From Acinetobacter chinensis (GTDB taxonomy: Bacteria > Pseudomonadota > Gammaproteobacteria > Pseudomonadales > Moraxellaceae): 64,000 nt of DNA. The position numbers were made by a program, and so were the translations under genes. The notes below the pieces were generated by a model. That model was given only the letters and a program-made list of their open reading frames with translations, did no database searches and was not told the DNA's origin. Of this stretch, positions 18,286 to 28,156 are shown in pieces; positions within the stretch are counted from its first letter, which is position 1, and every line of letters begins with the position of its first letter. The stretch covers positions 2,170,001-2,234,000 of the forward strand of contig NZ_CP032134.1 of the NCBI RefSeq assembly GCF_002165375.2, written 5' to 3'.

Positions 18286-18444
18286 AAACCTGAGCCGGAT
18301 AAAAAACGCTCATATCCAGTAATTTTTTTAATTTTATACACTTAGATATACTGTCCATATAGTTATCCACATATTATGAGGATAACTATGAACAGAAGAG
18401 CATCAGTATAGATAATTTACTCTAATCAATACTGAACACTATAT

Positions 18445-19287
18445 CTATTTGACCACCAGTAATGGAACCAGGGAATTTCGGAAAATCGTCGTGGTGATAC
18501 TCCCCAGGAAGAACTGGTGAATTTTACTGTGGCTGAATGCGCCGAGCACTATTAACTGTATACCATGTTCCCGCTGATAATCTAGGATATTTTCCGCAAC
18601 ATCTCCATATCGGTATTCCACCACCACATCCAGTCCTGCATTTTTCAGATACTGAGAAGGTTCATTCAGTATTTCAGGATGATCACCCACATACAGTAAA
18701 TGGCACTGCAACAGTTTCAGCAGATCACTCTGTGCAATGCGTTTCATCATCTGCACACAGGTCGGTGAATATTCATAGGCAAAAATGAATCGTGTCGGTG
18801 GCTTAAAGGTTTCTCCAACCGTCATCACAATACAGTTGGCACCACGGATAAAGTTTTCAACATTACTGCCGAGTGATTTATTTTTTTCAGCCGATTTTTC
18901 CCCAACACGACCAATAACAACAATATCATCCTCTTTCAGTACATTGAAACTTTGCTCAAGAAAGTCACCTTTCTCCTGAAGATGTGTTGTATCCAGGTCA
19001 TATTTTTCTTTGATCAGGGATGAAATGTGATCCAGCAGATTATTACTGTAGCCCAGTGCCAGTTCACTCTGTTTCTGCTCGAGTTCCGCCAGCTCTTTGA
19101 GCAGCATGGCATTACTCTCAAAACCAATGACGCCACTGATCTCCCCAAGATGATAGCTGGCCGGATAATAATCCAGCACCTGCAACAGGACGAGCTCCCT
19201 ATGGGTTTGTGTTGCAATCCAGGCGGCTGCTTCTGCCAGTGCATTAATGCATGGAGAAGAATCAATACATGCAATTACCCGCTTCAT
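18445..19287 (-). CDS. tandem universal stress protein (UspA family)
   Basis: A 280-residue protein built of two Usp domains, residues 1-145 and 150-280. Each ends in the ATP-binding pattern G-X2-G-X9-G: VVIGRVGEKSAEKNKSLGS in the first and IVLGAFSHSKIHQFFLGS in the second. This resembles the UspE-like two-domain class. It is cytoplasmic, presumably stress-induced. It is a single gene on the minus strand, converging with the methyltransferase gene. Confidence 0.88.
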   Translation of the reverse strand: MKRVIACIDSSPCINALAEAAAWIATQTHRELVLLQVLDYYPASYHLGEISGVIGFESNAMLLKELAELEQKQSELALGYSNNLLDHISSLIKEKYDLDTTHLQEKGDFLEQSFNVLKEDDIVVIGRVGEKSAEKNKSLGSNVENFIRGANCIVMTVGETFKPPTRFIFAYEYSPTCVQMMKRIAQSDLLKLLQCHLLYVGDHPEILNEPSQYLKNAGLDVVVEYRYGDVAENILDYQREHGIQLIVLGAFSHSKIHQFFLGSITTTIFRNSLVPLLVVK

Positions 19288-19407
19288 TTTCGCCTCTCTT
19301 TCGCCACATCAGGCTTTCAGGTCTCTTATGTTTTTAACTTATCACAGTTAAAAAAAGGATTGCACAAATTTATGTAATTAATCACATAAAAAAATTATGG
19401 ATTAAAG

Positions 19408-20025
19408 TTATTCCCTGAAACGGATAAATCGGGCTGGATTCCCTGCCACAATATTTTTTGCTTCAACATCATGGGTCACCATACTGTTCATGCCCACCAC
19501 GGCATAGTCATGTACAGTCACTCCATCTTTAATACCGACATGAGCACCCAGCCAGACATCACAACCGATCTCAATGCCTTTGGAACGGACAGGCTGACGG
19601 TATACGGGCTGTTCCGGATCCATCCCATGATCAAAAGCATACAGATGACAATAAGCTGCTATACGTGCCTGATTGCCTATTTTAATTCCTGCCCGTCCAC
19701 CATCCAGGATGCAGTGATGATTCAGGGCGACTTCACTGCCAATATCCAGCGGTCCATGCAGAGTACAATCGGCTGCAATAAAGGTATTATCCCCGATTGT
19801 GATTTTCCGGCCTGGTTCTGCAAAGATATGAGCCAATGGTGAAATAAAGCAGTTTTCACCAATTTCAACAGTTTCCATGGACATCAGATACTGCTGATAC
19901 TCATTCTGCCATTGCTCAGCCCAGACTCTGTTTTTTTCTTTCAGGCTGTAATACAGCCACGGCATATAGTTCAAGCGGTGCTTATGCTGCTCTCTGTATT
20001 TGAGTAATGGATCGCTTTCAGACAT
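19408..20025 (-). CDS. hexapeptide-repeat acyltransferase (LbetaH, maltose/virginiamycin-type)
   Basis: A 205-residue protein with a short helical N-terminus and left-handed beta-helix hexad repeats from about residue 55. Typical segments are ITIGDNTFIAADCTLHG, IEIGCDVWLGAHVGIKDG and VVGMNSMVTHDVEAKNIVAGNPARFI. The last is the family signature of acetyl-CoA-dependent transferases, with a conserved His in YAFDHGMD. The acceptor is unknown. Its start overlaps the end of the YigZ-family gene by 8 bp, so the two are co-translated. Confidence 0.85.
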   Translation of the reverse strand: MSESDPLLKYREQHKHRLNYMPWLYYSLKEKNRVWAEQWQNEYQQYLMSMETVEIGENCFISPLAHIFAEPGRKITIGDNTFIAADCTLHGPLDIGSEVALNHHCILDGGRAGIKIGNQARIAAYCHLYAFDHGMDPEQPVYRQPVRSKGIEIGCDVWLGAHVGIKDGVTVHDYAVVGMNSMVTHDVEAKNIVAGNPARFIRFRE

Positions 20026-20614
20026 TTTCTTCTTCCACTATTTTTAACTGTGCCCGTCCACGACTGATATCCTGAATTTTAACGGCCAGTGCTTCAATCT
20101 GATGTAACTGCACCAAAGCCGTTACATTCACGCCATCCGCTGTATATTCTTCACTGAATTCGATCTGCTGACTGTTTAATTCATACTGAAAAATTGACCA
20201 TTCAGAAAACAGGCACTGAAACCAGATTTTCTTTTTTTCAATCAGTTCAATTTTTTCTGCCAGCAGCAGACATTGCCCTGCACATCCACCATAAGCTCTG
20301 ACCAGCCCACCTGTACCGAGCTTTATGCCACCATACCAGCGGTTTACCAAAACCAGAACATTGGTCAGCTCATTCCCTTCAATGGTTGCCAGGATTGGAC
20401 GCCCCGCTGTCCCAGATGGCTCACCATCGTCATTAAAACGGACATTGTGCCCAATTTTCCATGCCCAGCACTGATGCGTGGTTGAAATATCACGATACTG
20501 ATCCAGAAACTCTCTGACGGCTTCCTCATTTTCTACAGGGACAGCAAAAGCCTGGAAACGGCTTTTTTTAATATCTTCTTCAAAACTGACCAAAGAGGAA
20601 ATCGTGTATGGCAT
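20018..20614 (-). CDS. yigZ: YigZ/IMPACT family protein
   Basis: A 198-residue two-domain protein. The N-terminal UPF0029 domain shows SRFQAFAVPVENEEAVREFL, the signature FNDDGEPSGTAGRPIL, and VLVNRWYGGIKLGTGGLVRAY. The C-terminal DUF1949-like domain follows from about residue 130. The family is linked to translation control in eukaryotes (IMPACT); its bacterial role is not settled. It overlaps the following acetyltransferase gene by 8 bp. Confidence 0.88.
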   Translation of the reverse strand: MPYTISSLVSFEEDIKKSRFQAFAVPVENEEAVREFLDQYRDISTTHQCWAWKIGHNVRFNDDGEPSGTAGRPILATIEGNELTNVLVLVNRWYGGIKLGTGGLVRAYGGCAGQCLLLAEKIELIEKKKIWFQCLFSEWSIFQYELNSQQIEFSEEYTADGVNVTALVQLHQIEALAVKIQDISRGRAQLKIVEEENV

Positions 20615-20682
20615 ATAAACTGGTGTCTGACCTGAATAATGGAATTATACCCTGAGGTCTGTATCTCTCACCATCAAAGCAT

Positions 20683-20713
20683 AAAAAAACCTCCTTTGAA
20701 GGAGGTTTTTATT
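20683..20713 (-). terminator. terminator at the end of the type I secretion operon
   Basis: AAAAACCTCC and GGAGGTTTTT form a stem around TTTGAA. It lies between the HlyD-type gene end and the YigZ gene start, so it acts mainly for the minus-strand secretion operon. Confidence 0.85.
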
Positions 20714-20727
20714 TACCGTTAAAAGGA

Positions 20728-21918
20728 TTAACGTTCGCGTAATGCTTCACGTGCTTTGTTGAATGGTTTGATCAGATAATCCAGTACCGTTTTTTCACCT
20801 GTTCTGATATCTACTGTTGCCACCATACCTGGCGTGATACTGAAGTGTTTACCTGCTTTATTCACTAGTTTATCTGAATCTGTACGGATATAGACCCGAT
20901 AATAAAACTGATCCTGCTTCACTTCATCACGGATAGTATCCGGTGAAATAACAGTAACATGGCCTCTCAAGCCACCAAAAATGGAATAATCATAAGCCGT
21001 AATTTTCACCAGAGCCTTCTGACCTGGGCGGATAAATGCAATATCACGCGGTGAAATCCGAGCCTCAATCAGTAACTGATCATCCAGCGGTACAATGGTC
21101 ATCAGCTTGCCATTCTGAGGAACGACACCACCAATCGTCATGACATCAACTTCTTTCACCACACCTCGTACCGGTGATTTAAACACTGTACGGCTTAATG
21201 TGTCGGATTTTCCCCGAACAACCTGTTGATTGGTCTCAACATCCGTATTTGCTTTGGAAAGTTCTTCCCGTGATTTCACATAATACTGGTTACGGATATC
21301 ATTCATCTGATTACGTAATTCATTTGCCTGACGCTTCAGACGCAGAACCTCAACCTCACTGGCAGCACCTTTAGCAACCAGTGGTTCAGTCATTTTCAGT
21401 TCCTGCTCAACCAGTGACAAAGCCTGTTGCAGACCCGCTGTAGACTGATCAAGATTTGCACGACGTGAGTTATACAGCGCTGTTTCTTCTTGAACCAGTT
21501 TTTTGTCGGCCATAACTTCTGGCGGAAAACTTAAGGCAGTTCCATTAACTTCTGCTCTTAAACGGGCAGATGTTGCTTTGGATGCAATCAGTAAAGACTC
21601 CGTTTCACCAACATTGGATTCAAACCGTGTTGGATCAAGTTGTGCAAGCACCTGTCCTTTCTGAACAATTTCGCCTTCTCTGACATTCAGCTTAGTCAGA
21701 ATACCACCATCAAAAGACTGTACAACCTGCTCTTTTGAAGTAGGTACAACCTTACCTGTCCCTTTGGAAACTTCTTCCAGCTTAAACAGCCATGCCCAGG
21801 TCAGCAGAGCCACAAGCCCAATACCAATAATCCAGATAAACATGCTGGATCTGGGTAATGGTGGTTCCAGCTCAGTGACTTTCATTCCACGGCTTATTTC
21901 TTTTTTCTGTTTGCTCAT
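20728..21918 (-). CDS. type I secretion periplasmic adaptor (HlyD family)
   Basis: A 396-residue membrane fusion protein. One transmembrane helix lies at about residues 27-46 (SSMFIWIIGIGLVALLTWAW). It is followed by a lipoyl-like half (GGILTKLNVREGEIVQKGQVLAQLDP), a long coiled-coil hairpin (about 100-230) and a beta-barrel with the C-terminal HlyD signature region. It links the inner-membrane ABC transporter to the TolC-type channel. It is the last gene of a three-gene operon and overlaps the ABC gene by 4 bp (ATGA). Confidence 0.92.
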   Translation of the reverse strand: MSKQKKEISRGMKVTELEPPLPRSSMFIWIIGIGLVALLTWAWLFKLEEVSKGTGKVVPTSKEQVVQSFDGGILTKLNVREGEIVQKGQVLAQLDPTRFESNVGETESLLIASKATSARLRAEVNGTALSFPPEVMADKKLVQEETALYNSRRANLDQSTAGLQQALSLVEQELKMTEPLVAKGAASEVEVLRLKRQANELRNQMNDIRNQYYVKSREELSKANTDVETNQQVVRGKSDTLSRTVFKSPVRGVVKEVDVMTIGGVVPQNGKLMTIVPLDDQLLIEARISPRDIAFIRPGQKALVKITAYDYSIFGGLRGHVTVISPDTIRDEVKQDQFYYRVYIRTDSDKLVNKAGKHFSITPGMVATVDIRTGEKTVLDYLIKPFNKAREALRER

Positions 21919-24053
21919 GATGAAGCCCCCGAATCTTTTTGTTGCTGTGGCTGGTTCTGATTCAGAATCTGCTCTTTAGGTCCATCCATGACAATTTTAC
22001 CGTCATTGACCACCAGTATGCGGTCAACCAGCTCCAGTACTGCTCTGCGGTGTGTTGCCACAATAAGTGTCCGGTTTCCAAGCCATGTTTTTAAATGCTG
22101 AATCAACTGCTGTTCTGAAACATCATCTATGGCAGCGGTAGGTTCATCCAACAACAGAATATTGGGTTGTCTTAACAGCAGTCTTGAAAGAATCAGTGCC
22201 TGACGCTGACCACCTGAAAAACCGATACCACCTTCCAGAATAATATGGTCCAGTCCCTCTTTTTTCTCCTGAACAAAACTCAATGCACCCGTAATGGACA
22301 GTACTTTCAGAATTTCTTCATCAGTTGCAAGAGGCGCACCAAGAGTCAGGTTTTCCCTGACCGTTCCATAGAACAGATAGGCATTCTGATTCAGCAGCCC
22401 CATATCACGGCGCACATCTGAAGGATCAATCAAAGAAAGATCAACACCATCCAGTTTCACCTTACCCTGGGTTGGGAACTGCATACCAGACAACAACTGC
22501 AGAAGAGTCGATTTACCTGCACCATTGCGTCCGAGAATCGCAATTTTTTCACCTGGTTTAATCATCAGCTTACCAATGGCAATACCGTAACGTGAGTCAT
22601 CTTCTGAATATTTAAATGCGACACTGGTTAACTCATATTCACCGTTCAGCACAGGTTTATGAATCAGGTGTGCCCGATCAGGCTGATCCACGGGTCTTTT
22701 CATCAGCTCATCAAGACTCATTTTCGCAACTTTTGCCTGCTGAATACGTCCAAGCACCCCTGCCAGCTGTGAAATCGGTCCAAGCATACGTGATGATAAA
22801 ATTGAACAGGCTACAAGCGCACCGGTAGACATTTCACCTTTCATTACAGCATAACTACCTACCAGTACCACAACCGCAAATGTCAGACCCTGCAGTTTCT
22901 GTGTCCATGCCGTCAGTACACCCACAATTTTACGCTGACGCATTGCGATATCAGCAGAAACTTCATTCATATGATTCCACTGATTCTGAAATTTAGCTTC
23001 CGCACGTAAAAGTTTAATGTCTTCAATACCCTGAACAGACTCAACAAGCATGGCATTACGTATCGAGCTTTCACGCATACCTTCATTTGCCAGGCGCGCT
23101 AAAGTCTTCTGTACCAGAATACCTGGGATGATCATCAAAGGGACTACAGCGACTACAACCCAGAAGACATGACCACCGATGACCCAGAAAATGGCAAGAA
23201 ACAGCAGGAAAAATGGCAGATCAGCCAAAGCGGTAATCGTGGTTGAGGTCACCAGTTCACGGACGCCTTCAAGCTCACGGATCTGAGAAATAAATGTCCC
23301 CGTAGACTTTGAACGCTCACTGTTTTTAATTCGAAGTGCATGCCCAAAGACCCGATCTGAAATCCTCAGATCTGCACGCTTTCCAATAATATCCGACAGA
23401 TAAATACGGGCAACCCTGAGAGAAAACTCAAAGATCGCGGCAATCAACACACCTGAGAACAGAACCCATAGGGTTGGAATGGACTGAGCCGGAATAACCC
23501 GGTCATAGACGTTCATAGAGAAAACTATCGTCGCCAGTGCCAGTATATTTGCCAGCATGGATGCAAACATAATGTCGATATAACGGCGCCAGTCTTTTAA
23601 AACGATGTCCCAAAACCAGCTGGACTCATAAGGCTTGATGTATTCATCTACACGAGCATCAGGTACAGACTTTTCTGGACGGATAATATAAACCGAGCTG
23701 ACGTTCCGTGAGAGTTCATCCAGCGTCAGAGTCTGGTTCAGCCCCTGATCGCCACTGAACTGCAAACTCACATTACCGTCTATATCCAGTTTATCGACAA
23801 CAGCAACCTGACCATCCTTAAATTCAGCGACAATGGGCAATCTCCACGGATTGACCTGATCCACACTGAAATCAACTTTACGGGCACTCATCCCCATCTG
23901 ACGGGTCATCAGGGACATAATGTCATCGGTACTCTGATTAGGATTCCAGTCCAACTGCAAACGGATACGTTCTTCAGATGCTTCTATGCGATAATGTTTC
24001 GCAATCGTTAAAACTGCCTGTAACCAGGGTTGATAATTTATTGTATTGTTCAT
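21915..24053 (-). CDS. type I secretion ABC transporter with degenerate C39 peptidase-like domain
   Basis: A 712-residue HlyB/LapB-type exporter. Residues 1-130 are a C39-like domain lacking the catalytic Cys, so it probably docks substrate without cleaving it. Membrane helices span about 160-440. The ATPase shows Walker A in ILGRNGAGKSTLLQLL, signature FSGGQRQALILSRLLL and Walker B in ILLLDEPTAAIDD. It powers export of an RTX-type protein, probably a large adhesin. It overlaps both neighbours by 4 bp. No substrate gene lies in the window. Confidence 0.92.
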   Translation of the reverse strand: MNNTINYQPWLQAVLTIAKHYRIEASEERIRLQLDWNPNQSTDDIMSLMTRQMGMSARKVDFSVDQVNPWRLPIVAEFKDGQVAVVDKLDIDGNVSLQFSGDQGLNQTLTLDELSRNVSSVYIIRPEKSVPDARVDEYIKPYESSWFWDIVLKDWRRYIDIMFASMLANILALATIVFSMNVYDRVIPAQSIPTLWVLFSGVLIAAIFEFSLRVARIYLSDIIGKRADLRISDRVFGHALRIKNSERSKSTGTFISQIRELEGVRELVTSTTITALADLPFFLLFLAIFWVIGGHVFWVVVAVVPLMIIPGILVQKTLARLANEGMRESSIRNAMLVESVQGIEDIKLLRAEAKFQNQWNHMNEVSADIAMRQRKIVGVLTAWTQKLQGLTFAVVVLVGSYAVMKGEMSTGALVACSILSSRMLGPISQLAGVLGRIQQAKVAKMSLDELMKRPVDQPDRAHLIHKPVLNGEYELTSVAFKYSEDDSRYGIAIGKLMIKPGEKIAILGRNGAGKSTLLQLLSGMQFPTQGKVKLDGVDLSLIDPSDVRRDMGLLNQNAYLFYGTVRENLTLGAPLATDEEILKVLSITGALSFVQEKKEGLDHIILEGGIGFSGGQRQALILSRLLLRQPNILLLDEPTAAIDDVSEQQLIQHLKTWLGNRTLIVATHRRAVLELVDRILVVNDGKIVMDGPKEQILNQNQPQQQKDSGASS

Positions 24054-25582
24054 GGCTGTATCTCAAACCCCTGGATCGAAATATTATTAAGGTCATAGAC
24101 ATCTCGTGAACGCCCTGTCACTGCAATATATTTAATAATTGCGGCATACATGTCATAACGGGCATTTTCAATTTCTGATGCTGAACTGTGAATGGTCTGC
24201 TCCGCAGTCAGAAGATCCACAGCAGAGCGTGTACCCAGCTTATACTGCTCCTGATACAGCTCTTTGGTCCGGATTGCGGTCTGCTTACGGGCAACAAGAA
24301 CACTCATCTGCCGCTGTTTATTTTCAATTTCTTCTCTGAGTAAACGAACTTCATCCTGTACATCCAGATAGACTGCATTCACCTCAGCCTTTGCTGCTTC
24401 TTCGGCATAACTGGCTGCACGGGTCTGCGAGGAAACTGCTCCACCCTGATAAAAACTGCTGGATGCTTCAAGCATAATTGAGCTATAGAAGCCATCATCT
24501 TCGTTGTTGTTTGGATTGACACCGTTAACAGCCTGGCTGAGTGAACCTTTTAAATTCAGGGTCGGATAACTGCTGAGTTTAACCTGTTTTTTCTGGAACT
24601 TAGCCACTTCAACTGAAGCCTGGGCCGCGATCATTTTTGGAATACGGTTAAATTCAGGGTCCTGATACAGCGCTGACTGCTGCACAATACGGTCAGGAAT
24701 ATTCCATCCAACATTACTGACATCGTAGCCGAGTAAAGTTTTCAGCTTCTGTTTATACTGATTCAGTAAATTCTGCTGAACAATCAGATTGGACTGTGCC
24801 GCTTCAAGATTGGACTGTGCCTGCACAGGATCTGCCTGCGTACTGATACCCGCTTTTGCCCGTAGATTTGCAATTTCCGCAATCCTGGAAATACCTTCAA
24901 TCTGTTGCTGTGCGATTTGGGTGATCTTTTTATACCGCTCTGTATTTACAATCGCGCTGGCAGTCTGCAGTGCTACGTCATCCAGGCTGACCAGCACCAG
25001 TGCCTGTTCAGATGCCAGTTTTGCTTCCTGAACATCCACAGCACTGCGGATTTTTCCAAAGTCATAGACCATCTGAGTAGCCGTAATATTGAAGAGCTGT
25101 CTGCCACGCTCACCACGCGTTAAATCAGCCGTACTCACCCCACCTGAAATCTGTGGGTAATATCCTGCTTTTGCAACATCAATATTTGCACCCTGCGCTG
25201 CAAGAGTTGAAAGACTGCGTGTAACATCTGGACTGCGCTGCAAAGCTCTCAGAATAGACTCATTAAAACTGAGCTGAGGAGCTCGCTGTACATTTACAGT
25301 TCTTGAGTTCTGATCCAGAACCGGGAAATTTCCTGTCAGAACAGGCAGATCATCCACTCGTGAAGTATCGACCTGAAAATTACTGAGTTTCTGAATATTT
25401 GCCTGATTGACATTTTTCACAGGCTTAGGCGCAAGTAACTGCGATGCTCCTGTTTTAATGGAATCCACAATACCCTTTGTGGTTTCAGCATGCAGCATCT
25501 GTAGAGGTACAATGCAGATAAGGCATTGAATCCCTTTAGTGACACTGAATCTCAGTTCCCGTATTTGATATTTTTTTTGCAT
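24050..25582 (-). CDS. type I secretion outer-membrane channel (TolC family, LapE/AggA type)
   Basis: A 510-residue TolC-family protein with two OEP repeats (about 125-310 and 330-500). Typical segments are FNESILRALQRSPDVTRSLS, GYYPQISGG and the late GTRSAVDLLTAEQTIHSS. The first 28 residues look like a signal region ending near LHAET. It forms the outer-membrane exit of the secretion system encoded by the next two genes. It is first in the operon and overlaps the ABC gene by 4 bp. Confidence 0.9.
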   Translation of the reverse strand: MQKKYQIRELRFSVTKGIQCLICIVPLQMLHAETTKGIVDSIKTGASQLLAPKPVKNVNQANIQKLSNFQVDTSRVDDLPVLTGNFPVLDQNSRTVNVQRAPQLSFNESILRALQRSPDVTRSLSTLAAQGANIDVAKAGYYPQISGGVSTADLTRGERGRQLFNITATQMVYDFGKIRSAVDVQEAKLASEQALVLVSLDDVALQTASAIVNTERYKKITQIAQQQIEGISRIAEIANLRAKAGISTQADPVQAQSNLEAAQSNLIVQQNLLNQYKQKLKTLLGYDVSNVGWNIPDRIVQQSALYQDPEFNRIPKMIAAQASVEVAKFQKKQVKLSSYPTLNLKGSLSQAVNGVNPNNNEDDGFYSSIMLEASSSFYQGGAVSSQTRAASYAEEAAKAEVNAVYLDVQDEVRLLREEIENKQRQMSVLVARKQTAIRTKELYQEQYKLGTRSAVDLLTAEQTIHSSASEIENARYDMYAAIIKYIAVTGRSRDVYDLNNISIQGFEIQP

Positions 25583-25684
25583 GTTTTAACTTGGTATCAT
25601 GTTATTCTGGTATTTTAACGTTTTTATTCACAAATAATTGTTTTTTTGTGAACTGTACGTCATTTTAATTCTAAAGTATTTTCA

Positions 25685-25712
25685 CGATCATGTATTCATT
25701 AATACATGATCG
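25685..25712. terminator. perfect hairpin between lptB and the secretion operon
   Basis: CGATCATGTATT and AATACATGATCG form a perfect 12-bp stem with a CATT loop, 18 bases past the lptB stop. There is no T-run, so termination is only a possibility. Confidence 0.5.
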
Positions 25713-25729
25713 TCAGAGCTTATACAAGA

Positions 25730-26476
25730 TTAAACGGTGAAATCTTCACCTAAATAAACCTGCCGAACTGTTTCATTTTCAAGAATTTCCTGTGGAGCCC
25801 CCTCAGCAATCACCGCACCTTCACTGACAATATACGCATGCTCACAGATTGCCAGTGTTTCCCTTACGTTATGATCTGTAATCAGTACGCCAATTCCACG
25901 GTCTTTCAGTGTACGGATGATATCTTTAATGTCACCCACTGAAATCGGATCGACACCTGCAAAGGGTTCGTCCAGCAGCATGAATTTAGGATCGGCTGCC
26001 AGTGCACGTGCAATTTCAGCACGTCGACGCTCACCACCTGACACACTCATACCCAGAGAATCTTTAATATGGGTAATTTTAAAATCGGCAAGCAGCTCTT
26101 CCAGTCTTTGCTGCCTTTGCTGTTTATTCAGATCTTTTCTTGTTTCAAGAATGGACATGATGTTATCAGCAATGGTCAGCTTTCTGAAAATGGAAGCTTC
26201 CTGTGGCAGATATCCAATACCTTTTCGAGCACGCTCATGCATCGCCAGATCAGACAGATCAAGATCATCCAGATGTATCTCACCTTTATCCATACGGACC
26301 AGACCGACCACCATATAGAAACTGGTTGTTTTTCCTGCACCATTAGGTCCAAGTAAACCTACAATCTGACCGCTCTGCATTTTAAAAGAAACATCTTTAA
26401 CCACCCAGCGCTTACTGTAGTTTTTCGCAAGATGCCGGATACACAGGGTCTGTACCTGTTTCTGAGTCTGCTCCAT
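25730..26476 (-). CDS. lptB: lipopolysaccharide export ABC ATPase LptB
   Basis: A 248-residue ATPase driving LPS extraction from the inner membrane with LptFG. It has Walker A in GLLGPNGAGKTTSFYM, signature SVSGGERRRAEIARAL, Walker B in FMLLDEPFAGVDP and the H-loop in LITDHNVRETL. It shares one base with the lptA stop (TGATG). It is the last gene of kdsD-kdsC-lptC-lptA-lptB. Confidence 0.96.
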   Translation of the reverse strand: MEQTQKQVQTLCIRHLAKNYSKRWVVKDVSFKMQSGQIVGLLGPNGAGKTTSFYMVVGLVRMDKGEIHLDDLDLSDLAMHERARKGIGYLPQEASIFRKLTIADNIMSILETRKDLNKQQRQQRLEELLADFKITHIKDSLGMSVSGGERRRAEIARALAADPKFMLLDEPFAGVDPISVGDIKDIIRTLKDRGIGVLITDHNVRETLAICEHAYIVSEGAVIAEGAPQEILENETVRQVYLGEDFTV

Positions 26477-27042
26477 CAGTCACGGGCTCCCGGGAAAGAT
26501 TTTTTACTGGATGGTGGAATAACAATTTTTACACGACCAGCGGACGAACCTGTACTGTTCGGTGTACCCGTTGCTTCAATATCCCCTTTATTCATACTGT
26601 AGCGTAAACTGTTCCCTTGAATACTTGCGCCATCCTGTTGCAGTAATGCATTGCCCACCAGTGTAAGAATGCCTGTTTCTGCGTTATACACAATTTTCTG
26701 CGCCTGTCCTTTTGCCAGACCTTTTGCCTGGTCAGTTTTCTGCTGAAAACGTGCTGGACTGCCGGTTGCAGTGATGACACTGATTTCTTTGTTGCTGTTC
26801 AGATTCGCAACAATGGAGTTTGCCTGAAGCTTCATAGTTCCCTGTTCAATGATGACATTACCTGTATATGTGGTAATCCCTGTTTTTTCATTAAACGTCG
26901 CACGGTCAGCAACCAGTGAAACTGGTTCATTACGGTCTGATGGCACTGCAAAAGCCATTGAAGCTGTCAGTGCAGTCAGTCCGGTCAGCATTATCTGTTT
27001 AAGGAAAGTTCTGGCAAAACTTTGTTGATTATTTAGGTTCAT
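26476..27042 (-). CDS. lptA: LPS transport periplasmic protein LptA
   Basis: About 188 residues with a signal peptide (to AFA at about residue 34) and an OstA/LptA beta-jellyroll domain: VSLVADRATFNEKTGITTYTG then GTMKLQANSIVANL. It bridges LPS across the periplasm between LptC and LptD. I chose ATG 27042, which has GAGGAAAG upstream and overlaps the lptC end by 14 bp, over an ATG-rich extension to 27081. Confidence 0.93.
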   Translation of the reverse strand: MNLNNQQSFARTFLKQIMLTGLTALTASMAFAVPSDRNEPVSLVADRATFNEKTGITTYTGNVIIEQGTMKLQANSIVANLNSNKEISVITATGSPARFQQKTDQAKGLAKGQAQKIVYNAETGILTLVGNALLQQDGASIQGNSLRYSMNKGDIEATGTPNSTGSSAGRVKIVIPPSSKKSFPGARD

Positions 27043-27574
27043 ACTTTCCTCGAATATTAAAAAATTCGTATTGACCATCATTTAAACTGGCTTTCAACCC
27101 CTGGCTGACAAATTCTGCCTGTGGTGAATGGACTGTCACCTGACTTTCTGTTTCAAGCTCCCGTGTTTTAGGCAATACGGTCAGCTCATCCGTCAGAAAC
27201 TCCATTTTTCCCTGCTGCATTAATCTGACAACGACAACCTGATCAGACAGAATCACTTTTTCATTGTCATTAAACCCTTTTGCAGTTCTGGCAAAAAAGG
27301 TCGAATCCACGGCTCCATCCTTATACATGGAAGCATTCAGATTTTTCAGACTTGACGTCTTCTGCTGCATGTCCTGCTCAAGTTTATCCACCTGAGCACG
27401 CACATGCAGATCTCCATTCTCATCGGTCTGCGTAAGATTTATTTTCTCTGCTGAATACGTCATGTTTCTGGCAGAATCCACGTCAAGCTTCTTACCTTTA
27501 CCACTGTAATAGTAATATCCACCACTTACAGCAGCAATGGCAATTGCCGTTACATATATAATCTTTGTATCCAT
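27029..27574 (-). CDS. lptC: LPS export protein LptC
   Basis: About 181 residues with one N-terminal transmembrane helix (IIYVTAIAIAAVSGGYYYYSG) followed by a periplasmic LptC jellyroll. Typical segments are ARNMTYSAEKINLTQTDENG and, near the end, SPQAEFVSQGLKASLNDGQYEFFNIRGKYEP. It takes LPS from LptBFG to LptA. ATG 27574 is preferred; the longer frame starts at TTG 27613. It overlaps lptA. Confidence 0.92.
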   Translation of the reverse strand: MDTKIIYVTAIAIAAVSGGYYYYSGKGKKLDVDSARNMTYSAEKINLTQTDENGDLHVRAQVDKLEQDMQQKTSSLKNLNASMYKDGAVDSTFFARTAKGFNDNEKVILSDQVVVVRLMQQGKMEFLTDELTVLPKTRELETESQVTVHSPQAEFVSQGLKASLNDGQYEFFNIRGKYEPK

Positions 27575-27613
27575 AAGCGTGGTGCCAGACTCAAACCTTT
27601 GATAGATGAACAA

Positions 27614-28153
27614 TTAATGTGGGATTGCGATGTACTTTTCAAGTAACTCTTCGTAAACACCTTTTGATTTCAGAATCATGTCACATATTTCACGGACAGC
27701 ACCCCGTCCACCATAAGCCTGAGTCACAAGGTCTGCACGACGGCGAACTTCCACATGACCATTCGGTACGGTCACTTTCATGCCTGCAACTGCAAATGCT
27801 GACAGATCAGGCCAGTCATCTCCCATATACAGACAGTCTTCAGGTTTTAAACCCAGCTGAGCACACGCTTCTCTTAATGCTGTACCTTTGTCTTCACGCC
27901 CCTGAAAAACCAGATCCACCCCCAGATCAGACATACGTTTTTCAACAATTTTGCTGCTTCGACCCGTAATAATAATGACCTTGACACCTGCCTGCTGAAC
28001 CAGTTTCATTCCCAGTCCATCACGGATATCAAAAGATTTTATTTCATCACCACTGTTGGTCAGTGTGACAAAACCATCGCTGAGTATGCCGTCCACATCC
28101 AGAACGAGAGCTTCAATATGACGTGCCTGTTCAAGTAAAACATAAGAAGCCAT
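27614..28153 (-). CDS. kdsC: 3-deoxy-D-manno-octulosonate 8-phosphate phosphatase
   Basis: A 179-residue HAD-superfamily C0 phosphatase that makes free Kdo for LPS. The nucleophile motif is LVLDVDGILSDG, motif II lies in IITGRSSKIV, and motif III/IV lies in CLYMGDDWPDLSAF. The tetrameric family has this short length. It lies 3 bp after kdsD and 39 bp before lptC, in the LPS operon. Confidence 0.95.
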   Translation of the reverse strand: MASYVLLEQARHIEALVLDVDGILSDGFVTLTNSGDEIKSFDIRDGLGMKLVQQAGVKVIIITGRSSKIVEKRMSDLGVDLVFQGREDKGTALREACAQLGLKPEDCLYMGDDWPDLSAFAVAGMKVTVPNGHVEVRRRADLVTQAYGGRGAVREICDMILKSKGVYEELLEKYIAIPH

Positions 28154-28156
28154 GGA

